Assembly: GCA_963778165.1 (NCBI GenBank)
Contig: CAVZTE010000001.1
Location: 62,001 to 126,000, forward strand
Length of the DNA: 64,000 nt
Origin: Bog-756 sp963778165
GTDB lineage: Bacteria; Actinomycetota; Acidimicrobiia; Acidimicrobiales; RAAP-2
Direction of reading: 5' to 3'
In this document: positions 35,198 through 44,092 of the stretch, piece after piece
Position numbering within the stretch: the first letter of the stretch is position 1
Layout: the number at the start of each line of letters is the position of its first letter
The notes under the pieces: model-generated
What the model was told of the DNA's origin: nothing
The model's input: only the letters and a program-made list of their open reading frames with translations
Databases searched by the model: none
Translations under genes and position numbers: made by a program

Positions 35198-37960
35198 GTG
35201 CTGTTCGATGGAGTGAGCCACCAACTTCCCGATGCCGACCCCGTCGAGACATCCGAGTGGCTGGATGCCTTCGACGATGTGGTCGAGGCCCACGGGCGCA
35301 CCCGGGCGCGCTATCTGTTGATGAGGATCCTCGAGCGGGCCCAGCACAAGCATGTGGACTTTCCGGCCACCGTCTCGTCTCCCTACGTCAACACCATCCC
35401 GTCGGACGAGGAGCCGGAGTTCCCCGGGGACGAGTACCTGGAGCGTCGCATCCGGGCCTTCATCCGGTGGAACGCCGCGGTGATGGTGGTCCGGGCCAAC
35501 GTCCGCTCCGAGGCCATCGGAGGCCACCTGTCCACCTACGCCTCCTCGGCCTCCCTCTACGAGGTGGGCTTCAACCACTTCTTCCGGGGCAAGGACGGGG
35601 GTCGGCCCGGGGACCAGGTGTACTTCCAGGGTCACGCCTCCCCGGGGATCTACGCCCGGGCCTTCGTCGAGGGACGGCTCAGCGAGGAGGAGCTGGACAA
35701 CTTCCGGTTCGAAGTGGGGGTCGACGGGCTGTCGTCCTATCCCCATCCGCGCCTGATGCCCGAGTTCTGGGAGTACCCGACGGTCTCCATGGGGCTCGGC
35801 CCCCTCAACGCCATCGCCCAGGCCCACGTGAGCCGGTACCTGCACGCCCGGGGCCTGGCCGACACCTCCGACAGCCGGGTGTGGTGCTTCGTGGGCGACG
35901 GGGAGTTCGACGAGCCCGAGACCATCGGCGCCCTGGGGATGGCCGGACGGGAGCACCTCGACAACCTGGTCTTCGTGGTCAACTGCAATCTCCAACGGCT
36001 CGACGGCCCGGTACGGGGGAACGGCAAGGTCATCCAGGAGTTCGAGGCCCTGTTTCGTGGGGCGGGCTGGAACGTGATCAAGGTCATCTGGGGCCGCACC
36101 TGGGACGACCTCCTGGCCAAAGATGTCGAGGGGGTCCTGCTCAACAAGATGAACTCGACCGTCGACGGCGAGTTCCAGAAGTACGCCACCGAGTCGGGGG
36201 CCTACATCCGGGAGCACTTCTTCGGCCCCGACCCCCGGCTGACCGAGCTGGTCAGCCATCTCACCGACGAGGAGCTGCAGTCGCTCCCCCGGGGCGGCCA
36301 CGACTACCGGAAGATGTACGCCGCCTACAAGGCCGCCACCGAGCACGTCGGGGCGCCGACAGCCATTCTGGCCAAGACCATCAAGGGTTGGACCCTGGGA
36401 CCGGAGATCGAGGCCCGCAACGCCACCCACCAGATCAAGAAGATGACCAAGGCCCAGCTGCTGACCTTGCGCAACCGGCTGTTCCTCAACGACGAGATCC
36501 CCGAGCACGACCTCGACGCCGACCTGCCCCCCTACTACCGGCCGGCGCCCGACTCCAAGGCCGCCCAGTACCTGGCCGAGCGGCGCCGGTCCCTCGGTGG
36601 CCCGCTGCCCCGTCGGGTGGTGCGACCCCATCCCCTCCCGCCTCCGGACGGAGCGGCCTTCGCCGACCTGTTGGCCGGCTCGGGGCGCCAGTCGGTCTCG
36701 ACCACCATGGCCTTCGCCCGGCTGCTGCGCTCCCTGGTCCGGGACCCCTCCATCGGTCGCCGCATCGTGCCCATCGTCTCCGACGAGGCCCGCACCTTCG
36801 GTCTCGAGTCCCTCATCAGCGAGGTCCAGATCTATGCCCCGGAGGGCCAGCGCTACACCCCGGTCGATGCCGGGCTGGCCCTCCACTACGCCGAGAGCGC
36901 GTCGGGCCAGGTCCTCCAAGAGGGGATCAGCGAGGCCGGAGCGGTGGCCGCCTTCTCCGCCGCGGCCACGGCCTACGCCACCTGGGGCGAGCCCACCATC
37001 CCCTTCTACCTCTTCTACTCCATGTTCGGCTTCCAGCGGGTGGGCGACCTGCTGTGGGCGCTGGGCGACAGCCGGGGCCGGGGCTTCCTGCTGGGCTGCA
37101 CCGCCGGCCGGACCACCCTGAACGGCGAAGGACTCCAGCACCAGGACGGTCACTCGCTGTTGCTGGCCTCCACCTTCCCCAGCGTGGCCGCCTACGACCC
37201 GGCCTTCTCCTACGAGGTGGCCACCATCATCGAGGACGGCATCCGCCGGATGACCGGGCCCGACCCCGAGGACCGGTACTGGTACCTGACCCTCTACAAC
37301 GAGAACTACCCGATGCCGGCCCTCCCGTCCGACCCGGCCGAGGCCGAGCGGGTCCGCCGGGGCACCATCGAGGGCATGTACCGGTTCGACCCCGGGGCCG
37401 GTTCCGGTGAGGACGCCAGCTCCGACTCCGGCTCCGGCTCCGGCTCCGGCAAGGGCAAGGATCCGGTGCGGGCCACCGTGCTGTTCTCCGGCTCGGCCTG
37501 GCTGGCCGCCGCCGAGGCCCGTCAGCTGCTGGCCGAGGAGTGGGGCGTGGACGCCGACCTGTGGTCGGTCACGTCCTACAAGTCGCTGCGGGAGGACGCC
37601 ATCTCGGTGGAGCGGTGGAACCGCCTCCATCCCGGAGAGCCCGAACGCGTCCCGCTGGTCACCGAGAAGCTCTCCGAATCGGAGGGACCGATCGTCGCCG
37701 TCACCGACTTCATGCGCTCCGTACCCGACCAGGTGTCACGCTGGATGCCACGGTCGTTCACCTCGCTGGGCACCGACGGGTTCGGCCGATCCGATACCCG
37801 TGCCGTGCTGCGACGGTTCTTCGAAGTCGACGCCGGCCACATCGTGGTGGCCGTGCTGCACGGGCTGGCCGCCACGGGGGCCGTGCCCACCGCCGCCGTC
37901 GGCGAGGCCATCGTGCGCTACGGGATCGACCCGGTCTCCGGCGACCCCTGGTCCGACTGA
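35198..37960 (+). CDS. aceE: pyruvate dehydrogenase E1 component, homodimeric type
   Basis: 920-residue thiamine-diphosphate enzyme decarboxylating pyruvate and acetylating the E2 lipoyl group. Length and blocks match AceE: N-terminal R-x-L-M-R-I-L-E-R-A, H-L-S-T-Y-A-S-S-A-S-L-Y-E-V-G-F-N-H-F-F, thiamine motif G-D-G-E-F-D-E-P-E (233-241), T-I-K-G-W-T-L-G, and G-L-Q-H-Q-D-G-H-S. A Ser/Gly/Asp repeat at ~733-755 is an unusual low-complexity insertion before the C-terminal transketolase-like domain. GTG 35198. Partner E2 and E3 are at 28.5-31.5 kb, so the complex genes are split into two transcription units on opposite strands. Confidence 0.96.
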   Translation: MLFDGVSHQLPDADPVETSEWLDAFDDVVEAHGRTRARYLLMRILERAQHKHVDFPATVSSPYVNTIPSDEEPEFPGDEYLERRIRAFIRWNAAVMVVRANVRSEAIGGHLSTYASSASLYEVGFNHFFRGKDGGRPGDQVYFQGHASPGIYARAFVEGRLSEEELDNFRFEVGVDGLSSYPHPRLMPEFWEYPTVSMGLGPLNAIAQAHVSRYLHARGLADTSDSRVWCFVGDGEFDEPETIGALGMAGREHLDNLVFVVNCNLQRLDGPVRGNGKVIQEFEALFRGAGWNVIKVIWGRTWDDLLAKDVEGVLLNKMNSTVDGEFQKYATESGAYIREHFFGPDPRLTELVSHLTDEELQSLPRGGHDYRKMYAAYKAATEHVGAPTAILAKTIKGWTLGPEIEARNATHQIKKMTKAQLLTLRNRLFLNDEIPEHDLDADLPPYYRPAPDSKAAQYLAERRRSLGGPLPRRVVRPHPLPPPDGAAFADLLAGSGRQSVSTTMAFARLLRSLVRDPSIGRRIVPIVSDEARTFGLESLISEVQIYAPEGQRYTPVDAGLALHYAESASGQVLQEGISEAGAVAAFSAAATAYATWGEPTIPFYLFYSMFGFQRVGDLLWALGDSRGRGFLLGCTAGRTTLNGEGLQHQDGHSLLLASTFPSVAAYDPAFSYEVATIIEDGIRRMTGPDPEDRYWYLTLYNENYPMPALPSDPAEAERVRRGTIEGMYRFDPGAGSGEDASSDSGSGSGSGKGKDPVRATVLFSGSAWLAAAEARQLLAEEWGVDADLWSVTSYKSLREDAISVERWNRLHPGEPERVPLVTEKLSESEGPIVAVTDFMRSVPDQVSRWMPRSFTSLGTDGFGRSDTRAVLRRFFEVDAGHIVVAVLHGLAATGAVPTAAVGEAIVRYGIDPVSGDPWSD

Positions 37961-37991
37961 GTGGACTGAACGGACACCAGGAGGCGCTCCC

Positions 37992-38600
37992 GTGGCCGAA
38001 TCAGGAAGTGGGGAATCAGAGACCGAGGAAGACATCCCCTTCATCACCCTGCTCGGCAATCCGATCCTCCGGAGCCGCTGCCAGGTGGTCGACGAGTTCG
38101 GCACGGAGCTCTCCGAGCTGATCGACGACATGTTCCGCTGTCTGGCGGCGATCGAACACGGGGTCGGGCTGTCGGCCAACCAGATCGGCCGCCGCCAGCG
38201 TGTGTTCATCTTTGACTTCCAGGACGGCACGGCCGGCCATGTGGTCAACCCGGTGGTCACCCCCATCGGCCGCGAGTTCCAGGGCGGTGAAGAGGCCTGC
38301 CTGTCCCTACCCGGTCTGGGCCTTCCGACCACCCGCCTGGAGGAGTGCGTGGTGCAAGGGGTGGACCGCAACGGGGAGGCCGTCCACTACGAAGGGGAAG
38401 GTCTGGCCTCGCGGTGCTTCCAGCACGAGCTCGATCACCTGGACGGCAAGTTGTACATCGACCTCCATCCGGTCAGCGTGCGCAAGCGCATCGAGAGCGA
38501 AGCCAAGGCCCTGCCCTGGTATGGGACACCGGCCCTCGATCCCCGATCGGTGGAGTATCTGGGCCAGCCCGAGCCGCCGTCCGATCCCGCGCCCGTCTAG
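37992..38600 (+). CDS. def: peptide deformylase
   Basis: 202-residue metalloenzyme removing the formyl group from nascent N-terminal methionine. Motif 1 reads G57-V-G-L-S-A-N-Q (usual G-x-G-L-A-A-x-Q), motif 2 E-A-C-L-S (usual E-G-C-L-S; C103 binds metal), motif 3 H145-E-L-D-H. The Ala-to-Ser and Gly-to-Ala changes are tolerated variants. C-terminal ~40 residues extend beyond the core, as in other actinobacterial deformylases. GTG 37992 has aggag eight nt upstream. It follows aceE after 31 bp and is likely co-transcribed. Confidence 0.94.
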   Translation: MAESGSGESETEEDIPFITLLGNPILRSRCQVVDEFGTELSELIDDMFRCLAAIEHGVGLSANQIGRRQRVFIFDFQDGTAGHVVNPVVTPIGREFQGGEEACLSLPGLGLPTTRLEECVVQGVDRNGEAVHYEGEGLASRCFQHELDHLDGKLYIDLHPVSVRKRIESEAKALPWYGTPALDPRSVEYLGQPEPPSDPAPV

Positions 38601-38643
38601 GTCGGTCGGGGTGGTCGGCGTGGCAACGATCTAGGTCATCGGC

Positions 38644-39009
38644 ATGACGAAACGGATCGCCCCCATCTTTCCGGTACGCGACGTGAGCGTCTCGCTCGAG
38701 CACTACCGGCGGCTGGGCTTCGAGACCCGGGAGTACGAGCAGGGCGGGTACGGGTTCGCCACCTGGGACGACGGCGTCGAGATCCACGTGGGCGAAGTCG
38801 AAGCAGGCTCGGCCACCACCCCTTCTTCGGCATATCTCTTCGTGGAGGACGCCGATCAGCTGGCTCAGAGCTGGATCTCGGCAGGAGTCGACGTTCGAAC
38901 CCCCGAGGACACCGAGTGGGGTCAGCGCGAGGGTGCGGTCATCGACCCGGACGGCAACATCATCCGCTTCGGCTCTGTGATCGGCAAGAGGCGGCGCCGA
39001 GCCCGCTGA
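38644..39009 (+). CDS. VOC/glyoxalase-fold protein (bleomycin-resistance type)
   Basis: 121-residue vicinal-oxygen-chelate protein made of two beta-alpha-beta3 modules. It begins I-A-P-I-F-P-V-R-D-V-S-V-S-L-E-H-Y-R-R-L-G-F, typical of bleomycin-resistance-like proteins. It ends W-G-Q-R-E-G-A-V-I-D-P-D-G-N-I-I-R-F, the conserved terminal strand. The G-F-E-T-R segment and I-H-V-G-E fit a ligand-sequestering protein better than a metal-dependent glyoxalase, but this is inference. ATG start, 43 bp after def on the same strand. Confidence 0.88.
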   Translation: MTKRIAPIFPVRDVSVSLEHYRRLGFETREYEQGGYGFATWDDGVEIHVGEVEAGSATTPSSAYLFVEDADQLAQSWISAGVDVRTPEDTEWGQREGAVIDPDGNIIRFGSVIGKRRRRAR

Positions 39010-39022
39010 GGGCCATCGGCCC

Positions 39023-39076
39023 GTGAGCGTTACCCATGAGCGTTACCCCGTGAGCGTTACCCCGTGAGCACTACCC
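39023..39076. repeat. 14-bp tandem array, four units
   Basis: Units gtgagcgttacccc at 39023, 39036, 39050 and 39064 with one variant base or two each. The array fills the spacer between the VOC gene and the secreted hydrolase gene and reaches into the hydrolase stop region at 39071. Confidence 0.88.
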
Positions 39077-40507
39077 TTCAGCGCTGACCTTGCCCAGGAA
39101 GGGTATGAGCCGACTGAAGAAGGCATTGTTGGGGTAGGCGCCGGCCGGGTCGTTGTGCGAGTAGGTGCTCTGGTAGTTCGCCAGGGTCAGATTGCTCATG
39201 GGTATGCCCGACTGTTGGGCCAGGATCTGCGCATCCTCGGGCACACTGGCCCCACCCAGTCGTGCACCGAAGGCGTAGATCAGCAAGTCCTTCGGGAGAC
39301 TGTGGCCCATGGTGGCATCGACGTCGAGCACGCCCTGGGCCGGATTGGCGTTCCCGTTGTCGACAGCGCTGGTGTCGTCGGTCAGGCGTTGGGGGAAGTA
39401 CCACTCCGTGCCGTTGGCGTTCTGGATCCCTTCTCCCGAAAACATCGTGGCGAAGCGATCGATCGGGGTGAGAGCTCCTGATCCGTTCCAACCGTGAACC
39501 GGCCCTGGCGAGGCGATTCCCTGGCCGAGGTGCGCCTGAGCTGCGAGCAGACTCGGCGGCGAAGTCGAGGCATTGAGGGCGTAGCCGTACTGGCCCAGAT
39601 TGGTGACTCGCACGGGAGGAACGATCTCTGAGGGCAACAGCCCAGAGGTCTGACCCAACGAAGGCGCATTCGGGTCCAGGAGGGCAGACGCTGCTCCGGT
39701 GGCCTCGAACAATCCGGCGTACGGCGCAGTGATCCCGCCGAACGAGAGCCAGGGGCTGGCGCTCGGGGCGTCGAGCGCCTGGAGCGTCTGGGTGGCGGCC
39801 TGGGCGCTCACCGGCGTCGTGGTGCTGCCGCCGTCGATGTAGACCAGGCCCGCCAGTTCGTCGGCGCCGGCGTGGCCGTCGAAGTCCCACGTGGCGTAAG
39901 CCGTCACCACTGAGCCGCCCAGCGAGTGGCCACCGAGCACGACCTTGCCGCCGAGCTTCTTGGCCGCGCCGATCACCACGTGCAGGTCCTGGACGGCGAC
40001 ATTCATTCCCCACTGCTTGGCGAACTCGACGCTCGAGTTGGCCACGGGTTGATAGTGATGGGTGATGCTCGGGTTCTTGAGATAGCCGAGGTAGTAGTCG
40101 AACAGCTGCGTAGACGTGGCCTTGTGCTCCTTGTACCGGTTCAGCTCGGACTGGTCCTCGAGCAGGTTCTCCCGGCGTTCGACCGCCCATACCTGCCAGC
40201 CACCTGTCTTCGAGACGATCCACTTGGCCAGAGGAACGAAGTAGGCGGCGGCGGCCGACGTGCCCGGCTCCAGGACCAGGACGTTCTTCGCCGTGCTCGG
40301 TCCGACCTTGATGACTCCCACCTTGTCGTACTGGGCCGGGGTGCCGGGAGCGGCGTAACTCCGCATCCAGGTGATGCTCAGGGGTGCAGTCGAAGTTGCA
40401 GTAGAAGATGTCGTCGGTGGGCTCGCCGCCGGGCTGGATCCGCAGTCCGAGAGCAGGGCGGCCGCGGCAACGAGCGCTATCGCCACCGCCACGGCTCGTT
40501 TTGACAT
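39071..40507 (-). CDS. secreted alpha/beta hydrolase
   Basis: 478-residue exported protein. Signal sequence M-S-K-R followed by an Ala/Val/Leu core and L-L-S-D-C-G-S-S. The Cys invites a lipobox reading, but Asp at -1 is not canonical, so cleavage by signal peptidase I is as likely. A Ser/Thr/Pro linker leads into a large hydrolase domain with V-L-E-P-G-T-S-A, nucleophile elbow G-G-H-S-L-G-G-S, and a late D-V-D-A-T-M-G-H. Function outside the cell is unknown; no lipase or cutinase hallmark beyond the fold. ATG 40507. GC is somewhat lower than the surroundings. Confidence 0.82.
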   Translation of the reverse strand: MSKRAVAVAIALVAAAALLSDCGSSPAASPPTTSSTATSTAPLSITWMRSYAAPGTPAQYDKVGVIKVGPSTAKNVLVLEPGTSAAAAYFVPLAKWIVSKTGGWQVWAVERRENLLEDQSELNRYKEHKATSTQLFDYYLGYLKNPSITHHYQPVANSSVEFAKQWGMNVAVQDLHVVIGAAKKLGGKVVLGGHSLGGSVVTAYATWDFDGHAGADELAGLVYIDGGSTTTPVSAQAATQTLQALDAPSASPWLSFGGITAPYAGLFEATGAASALLDPNAPSLGQTSGLLPSEIVPPVRVTNLGQYGYALNASTSPPSLLAAQAHLGQGIASPGPVHGWNGSGALTPIDRFATMFSGEGIQNANGTEWYFPQRLTDDTSAVDNGNANPAQGVLDVDATMGHSLPKDLLIYAFGARLGGASVPEDAQILAQQSGIPMSNLTLANYQSTYSHNDPAGAYPNNAFFSRLIPFLGKVSAEG

Positions 40508-40635
40508 GATCGAGGATCCCAGGGCGACCACAGTTCGCCAGGATAGGACGAGACGCCGTCAGACGGGCCGGCGCTCGGTGTGCCCGCTCCGCCGACCAGG
40601 TCGAACGGTGACGCAAACTCGCATACGCTGGCGTT

Positions 40636-41220
40636 GTGTCCCTGTATCTGAGTGGCGACGAAGCAGCCGACGAGCTCCTCTCGGATGACCCTCTGGCCCT
40701 GATCATCGGCATGGTCCTCGACCAACAGGTCCCGCTGGAGAAGGCCTTCAAGTCGCCGTTCGACCTCCAGGAGCGCCTGGGCCGGGGTCTCGACCCTGCC
40801 GCACTGGCTTCGATGGACCCTGACGCCCTGGCCGAGCTGTTCAGTGCCAGGCCGGCCCTGCACCGCTACCCCAAGTCGATGGCCCGGCGGGTGCAGGAGG
40901 TCTGCACGGTCATCGTCGAGAGCTACGGCGGCGACCCCGCGGCCATCTGGACCTCAGCCACCGACGGCACCCAGCTGTTGGCCAATGTGAAGGCCCTGCC
41001 CGGCTTCGGCGAGCAGAAGGCCCGGATCTTCGTGGCCCTGCTCGGAAAGCAACTCGGGATCCAGCCTCCCGGATGGAAGAAGGCGGCATCGCCGTTCGGC
41101 GATGCCGGGACGCATCGTTCGGTGGCCGACATCAACTCGCCCGAGTCGCTGGCCAAGGTGCGCCAGTACAAGCAGCGGATGAAGGCCAAGGCCCGGGCTG
41201 AAGCGTCCACGTCCGGTTGA
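40636..41220 (+). CDS. HhH-GPD-type base-excision repair protein
   Basis: 194-residue helix-hairpin-helix DNA-glycosylase-fold protein. It starts with D-P-L-A-L-I-I-G-M-V-L-D-Q-Q-V, matching the family helix before the lesion pocket. It has the hairpin L-P-G-F-G-E-Q-K-A-R-I-F. An Asp occurs in F-G-D-A-G-T, but the classical K or D catalytic pattern is not clear, so activity on damaged bases is inferred from fold. GTG 40636. The next gene, thiE, starts within its stop codon (TTGA overlap). Confidence 0.85.
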   Translation: MSLYLSGDEAADELLSDDPLALIIGMVLDQQVPLEKAFKSPFDLQERLGRGLDPAALASMDPDALAELFSARPALHRYPKSMARRVQEVCTVIVESYGGDPAAIWTSATDGTQLLANVKALPGFGEQKARIFVALLGKQLGIQPPGWKKAASPFGDAGTHRSVADINSPESLAKVRQYKQRMKAKARAEASTSG

Positions 41221-41918
41221 CCACGCCCACCCCGGGGGAACGCTGGAACCTCGGTGGGCGGCGGCTGTACCTGTGCACCCCCGACCGCCTCGATCTCGAG
41301 CAGTTCGTCGACAAGTGCATCCGAGGCGGCGTGGACATCGTCCAGCTACGCGAGAAGCACCTTCCCGACGTCCGGCTGATGGCCCGGGCCCTCCGGGTCC
41401 AACAGGTCTGCGCCGACCATCAGGTCCCGTTCATCCTCAACGACCGACCCGATCTGGCTGCGGCCATGGGTGCCGATGGCGTCCACGTCGGCCAGGACGA
41501 CCTGGACCCCGATGAGACCCGTCGGGTGGTGGGCCCTGACGCCATCGTCGGACTCTCGACCCACGGCACCGACGATCTCGAACGGGCCATCGGCGGGGGA
41601 CCGGACGTCGGACCGGACGTCCATCCGGCCCCGGTCGACTACCTCTCAGCCGGACCGGTCACACCCACCCCGACCAAGCCGGGGCGCCCCGGCACCGGCC
41701 TCGGCTACGTCCAGGAGGCCACGGATCGGGCCTCATGGCCGGTGTGGATCACCGGAGGAGTCGATCCGACCACGGTGCCGGCCATGGCCGCCGCCGGGGC
41801 CCGCCACTTCGTGGTGGTCCGGTGGCTGACGCAGGCCGCCGACCCCGCAGAGCACGCGGGCGCCCTCCGACGAGCCATCGACGAGGCGGTGGCCCGGGCC
41901 GAGGACGGCTCGAACTAG
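41217..41918 (+). CDS. thiE: thiamine-phosphate synthase
   Basis: 233-residue TIM-barrel enzyme joining HMP-pyrophosphate and HET-phosphate to thiamine phosphate. Family motifs: V-Q-L-R-E-K for pyrophosphate, I-L-N-D-R, G-V-H-V-G-Q-D-D for Mg2+/pyrophosphate, G-L-S-T-H, G-P-V-T-P-T-P-T-K-P, and W-I-T-G-G-V-D. An insertion of about 10 residues (rich in G-P-D-V) sits before D-Y-L-S-A-G-P. TTG 41217 overlaps the preceding stop by four bases; no better start exists before the first strand. No TPP riboswitch seen upstream. Its stop overlaps the convergent next gene. Confidence 0.93.
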   Translation: MTTPTPGERWNLGGRRLYLCTPDRLDLEQFVDKCIRGGVDIVQLREKHLPDVRLMARALRVQQVCADHQVPFILNDRPDLAAAMGADGVHVGQDDLDPDETRRVVGPDAIVGLSTHGTDDLERAIGGGPDVGPDVHPAPVDYLSAGPVTPTPTKPGRPGTGLGYVQEATDRASWPVWITGGVDPTTVPAMAAAGARHFVVVRWLTQAADPAEHAGALRRAIDEAVARAEDGSN

Positions 41919-42577
41919 CCGGCCGCGGCTGAGGGGGGCTGGCCGGTCGTGGGAGTCGTCGGAGCCTTGACCACTTTGGCCCCAGCCGGAAGCGCCACCG
42001 GTGGGGACGTCCCGACCTGGGAGATGACCAGGTGGACCGAAGCCCCCTTCACCGACAGGTTGAACTCCGAGACGTACTGCCCGGACACCGTGTAGACGAA
42101 GGTGCCGGTCTCCCCGTCCTGGCTCAGCGTGAAGGTGGACGTCCCACCCGCTGAGGTGGTGATGTGCGGGGCAGTCTGGGCGTAACGCAGGTAGTTGTGA
42201 ACCGGGTCGATGGTGCTGGCCCCCTGGCTGGCCTGCTTGTAGAAGACCAGGTGCTTGGTGGAGGCGTTGGCCGACACCGTGAGGCTCTGGTACTCCACCG
42301 ACCCGATGACGTACACGTAGGTGCGCTTGGAGCCGTTCTCCACGTAGCCACCCAACTTGTCGGGTGCCTGGTAGGTCAGGTAGTCGGTCTGGGTGCCCTG
42401 GGTGGTCGACTCGGTGACCACCTCGCTGTAGTTGGGGGCATCAAGGGTGTTGTTCACCGCTTCGTGGAGCGGCACGTTCTTGGGGGCCTGGTTGATCCCG
42501 AGCACCGCGCCTCCGGCGCCCACCACTCCCAGGAGCACCAAAAGTAGCCAGCTGATCGTCCCTCGAAGATCGTTCAT
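41915..42577 (-). CDS. uncharacterised membrane-anchored extracytoplasmic protein
   Basis: 220-residue protein of unknown function with a single N-terminal hydrophobic segment (W-L-L-L-V-L-L-G-V-V-G-A-G-G-A-V-L-G) acting as anchor or uncleaved signal. The rest looks like a beta-rich exported domain: N-Y-S-E-V-V-T-E-S, Y-L-T-Y-Q-A-P-D-K-L and G-S-V-E-Y-Q-S-L-T-V recall the fold of actinobacterial LppX/LprG-type lipid-binding lipoproteins. No lipobox cysteine is present, so this is only a loose resemblance. ATG 42577. A Pro/Thr-rich C-terminal tail ends convergent with thiE, the stops overlapping. Confidence 0.65.
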   Translation of the reverse strand: MNDLRGTISWLLLVLLGVVGAGGAVLGINQAPKNVPLHEAVNNTLDAPNYSEVVTESTTQGTQTDYLTYQAPDKLGGYVENGSKRTYVYVIGSVEYQSLTVSANASTKHLVFYKQASQGASTIDPVHNYLRYAQTAPHITTSAGGTSTFTLSQDGETGTFVYTVSGQYVSEFNLSVKGASVHLVISQVGTSPPVALPAGAKVVKAPTTPTTGQPPSAAAG

Positions 42578-42743
42578 CGGCGAGACGATACGCCACCTGA
42601 GGCCCACCCGGTGCCCACCGGCACGGAGTGCGGGCGACAGGGGCCTCCGGGGTTGACCCGGATGCCCCGGGCCGGCGGGTGGGTGCCCGCGGCGGGCTGA
42701 TGGGTGCCCGTGGCGCTAAAAACCCGACGCACGCTGGTGGGAC

Positions 42744-43858
42744 TCAGATCCCGATCCGCTGGGCCAACAACTCCCGGTGGTAGGAGGGATCGCCCAGCAT
42801 CAGCTCGGAGGACTTGGCCCGCTTGAAGTACAGATGGGCCGGATGCTCCCAGGTGAAGCCGATGCCACCGTGGATCTGGATGGTCTCGGCGGCGGCGTGG
42901 AAGTACGCCTCCGAGCAGTACGACTTGGCCAGGCTGGCCACGACCGGAAGCTCGTCGGAGTCTTCGGCTGCGGCCCAGGCGGCGTAGTACGCCGCGGATT
43001 TGGCCGACTCCACCTCCAACAGCATGTCGGCGCACTTGTGCTTGATGGCCTGGAAGCTCCCGATGGGCCGGCCGAACTGGATGCGGGTCTTGGCGTACTC
43101 CACCGAGCTGTCGAGGCAGCGCTGGGCCCCACCCACCTGCTCGGCGGCCAGGGCCACCGCCGCCAGGTCCAGGGTCTTCGACAGGCCGGGCTCGGCCCCA
43201 CCGTCGGTCCCGATCAACCAGGCCGGGGTGTTGGCGAACTCCAGCCGGGCCTGCTTGCGGGTCTGGTCCATGGTGGCCAGCGGGGTGCGGGTGAGACCCT
43301 CGGCGTCACCCTTGACCCCGAAGAGCGACAGCCCGGCCTCGGTCCGGCCCACCACCAGGATGAGCCCGGCCACATGGCCGTCGACGACGAACGACTTGTG
43401 GCCGTTGAGGGCCAGCCGTCCTCGGCGGGGGTGGCGGCCAGGGTGATGCCGTCGGCGTCCCATCGACCCGAGTCCTCGGTGAAGGCCAGGGTGGCGATGG
43501 TGTCGCCGGCGGCGATCCCGGGGAGCAGATACGACTGGGCACTCTGGTCGCCGGAGGTCAGGATGGCATTGGTGGCCAGGGCCACGGTGGAGAAGAACGG
43601 GGCGCACAGCAGGGCCGCGCCCATCTCCTCGAGCACGACGATGAGCTCCACGTAGGTGAACCCGGACCCGCCGAACTCCTCGGGGATGATCAGGGACTGC
43701 AGCCCCAACTGCTCGGCCATCTGGGTCCAGACCGCCGGGTCGTAGCCGTCGGTGGTCTCCATGAGCCTGCGGACCTCGGTCTCGGGCGACTTGTCCTCGA
43801 GGAAGCGGCGGACCGACTTGCGAAGCTCGTCCTGCTCCTCGCTGAAGGCGAAGTTCAT
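42744..43858 (-). CDS. acyl-CoA dehydrogenase, one frameshift
   Basis: About 371 codons of FAD-dependent acyl-CoA dehydrogenase, first oxidative step of beta-oxidation or a related CoA pathway. The N-terminal helical domain starts M-N-F-A-F-S-E-E-Q-D-E-L-R and includes L-A-F-T-E-D-S-G-R, the FAD-contact strand. The frame breaks near 43420-43435, then continues with L-A-L-N-G-H-K-S-F-V-V-D-G, Q-F-G-R-P-I-G-S-F-Q-A-I-K-H and G-G-I-G-F-T-W-E-H. It belongs to the shorter FadE-like subgroup found in actinobacterial steroid/fatty-acid loci. Two inverted repeats upstream may be regulator sites. Confidence 0.9.
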
Positions 43859-43889
43859 CGTGTTCTCCATCCCCTGGGTCGGATCCCCG

Positions 43890-43913
43890 AAACGGGGTCG
43901 ACGTGCCCCGTTT
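43890..43913. promoter_or_regulatory. perfect 8-bp inverted repeat upstream of the acyl-CoA dehydrogenase
   Basis: aaacgggg (43890-43897) and ccccgttt (43906-43913) are exact complements with an 8-bp gap. The left edge is 32 bp upstream of the dehydrogenase ATG on the minus strand, a position for an operator or a 5'-leader hairpin. Confidence 0.5.
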
Positions 43914-43934
43914 GTCTACCAGAACCAGGCATTG

Positions 43935-43950
43935 TTGACCAACGGGTCAA
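43935..43950. promoter_or_regulatory. TTGACC-n4-GGTCAA palindrome, candidate TetR-type operator
   Basis: ttgacc (43935-43940), aacg, ggtcaa (43945-43950). Perfect 6-bp arms about 77 bp upstream of the acyl-CoA dehydrogenase start and 143 bp upstream of the divergent MBL gene. TetR-family repressors of fatty-acid genes often bind palindromes of this size; no regulator gene is adjacent, so the pairing is inferred. Confidence 0.45.
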
Positions 43951-44092
43951 GTGGCCCAACACGCGGTCGGAGCCGGCACCTGACCACCCTGGTCCACTAC
44001 GCTGGACCGGGGATCTACCGCCGGTCCACAGCGACACGGGCCCGGCCCAGCAGCCCGGCGGGACCGTCCCGACGGTGAGGAGCCCGAATGAC

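Noticed and set aside
35042..37630. 862-codon open frame on the minus strand opposite aceE
   Set aside because: It is the mirror of a high-GC coding sequence: His/Gly/Val/Leu-rich, no domain features, and fully antisense to a clear aceE.
39071..40507. Secreted hydrolase as a lipoprotein
   Set aside because: The Cys follows L-L-S-D; Asp just before Cys does not fit the lipobox, so lipidation is not claimed.
40508..40635. TPP riboswitch for thiE
   Set aside because: The CTGAGA/ACCTGA hallmark is absent, and thiE is translated from within the stop of the preceding gene.
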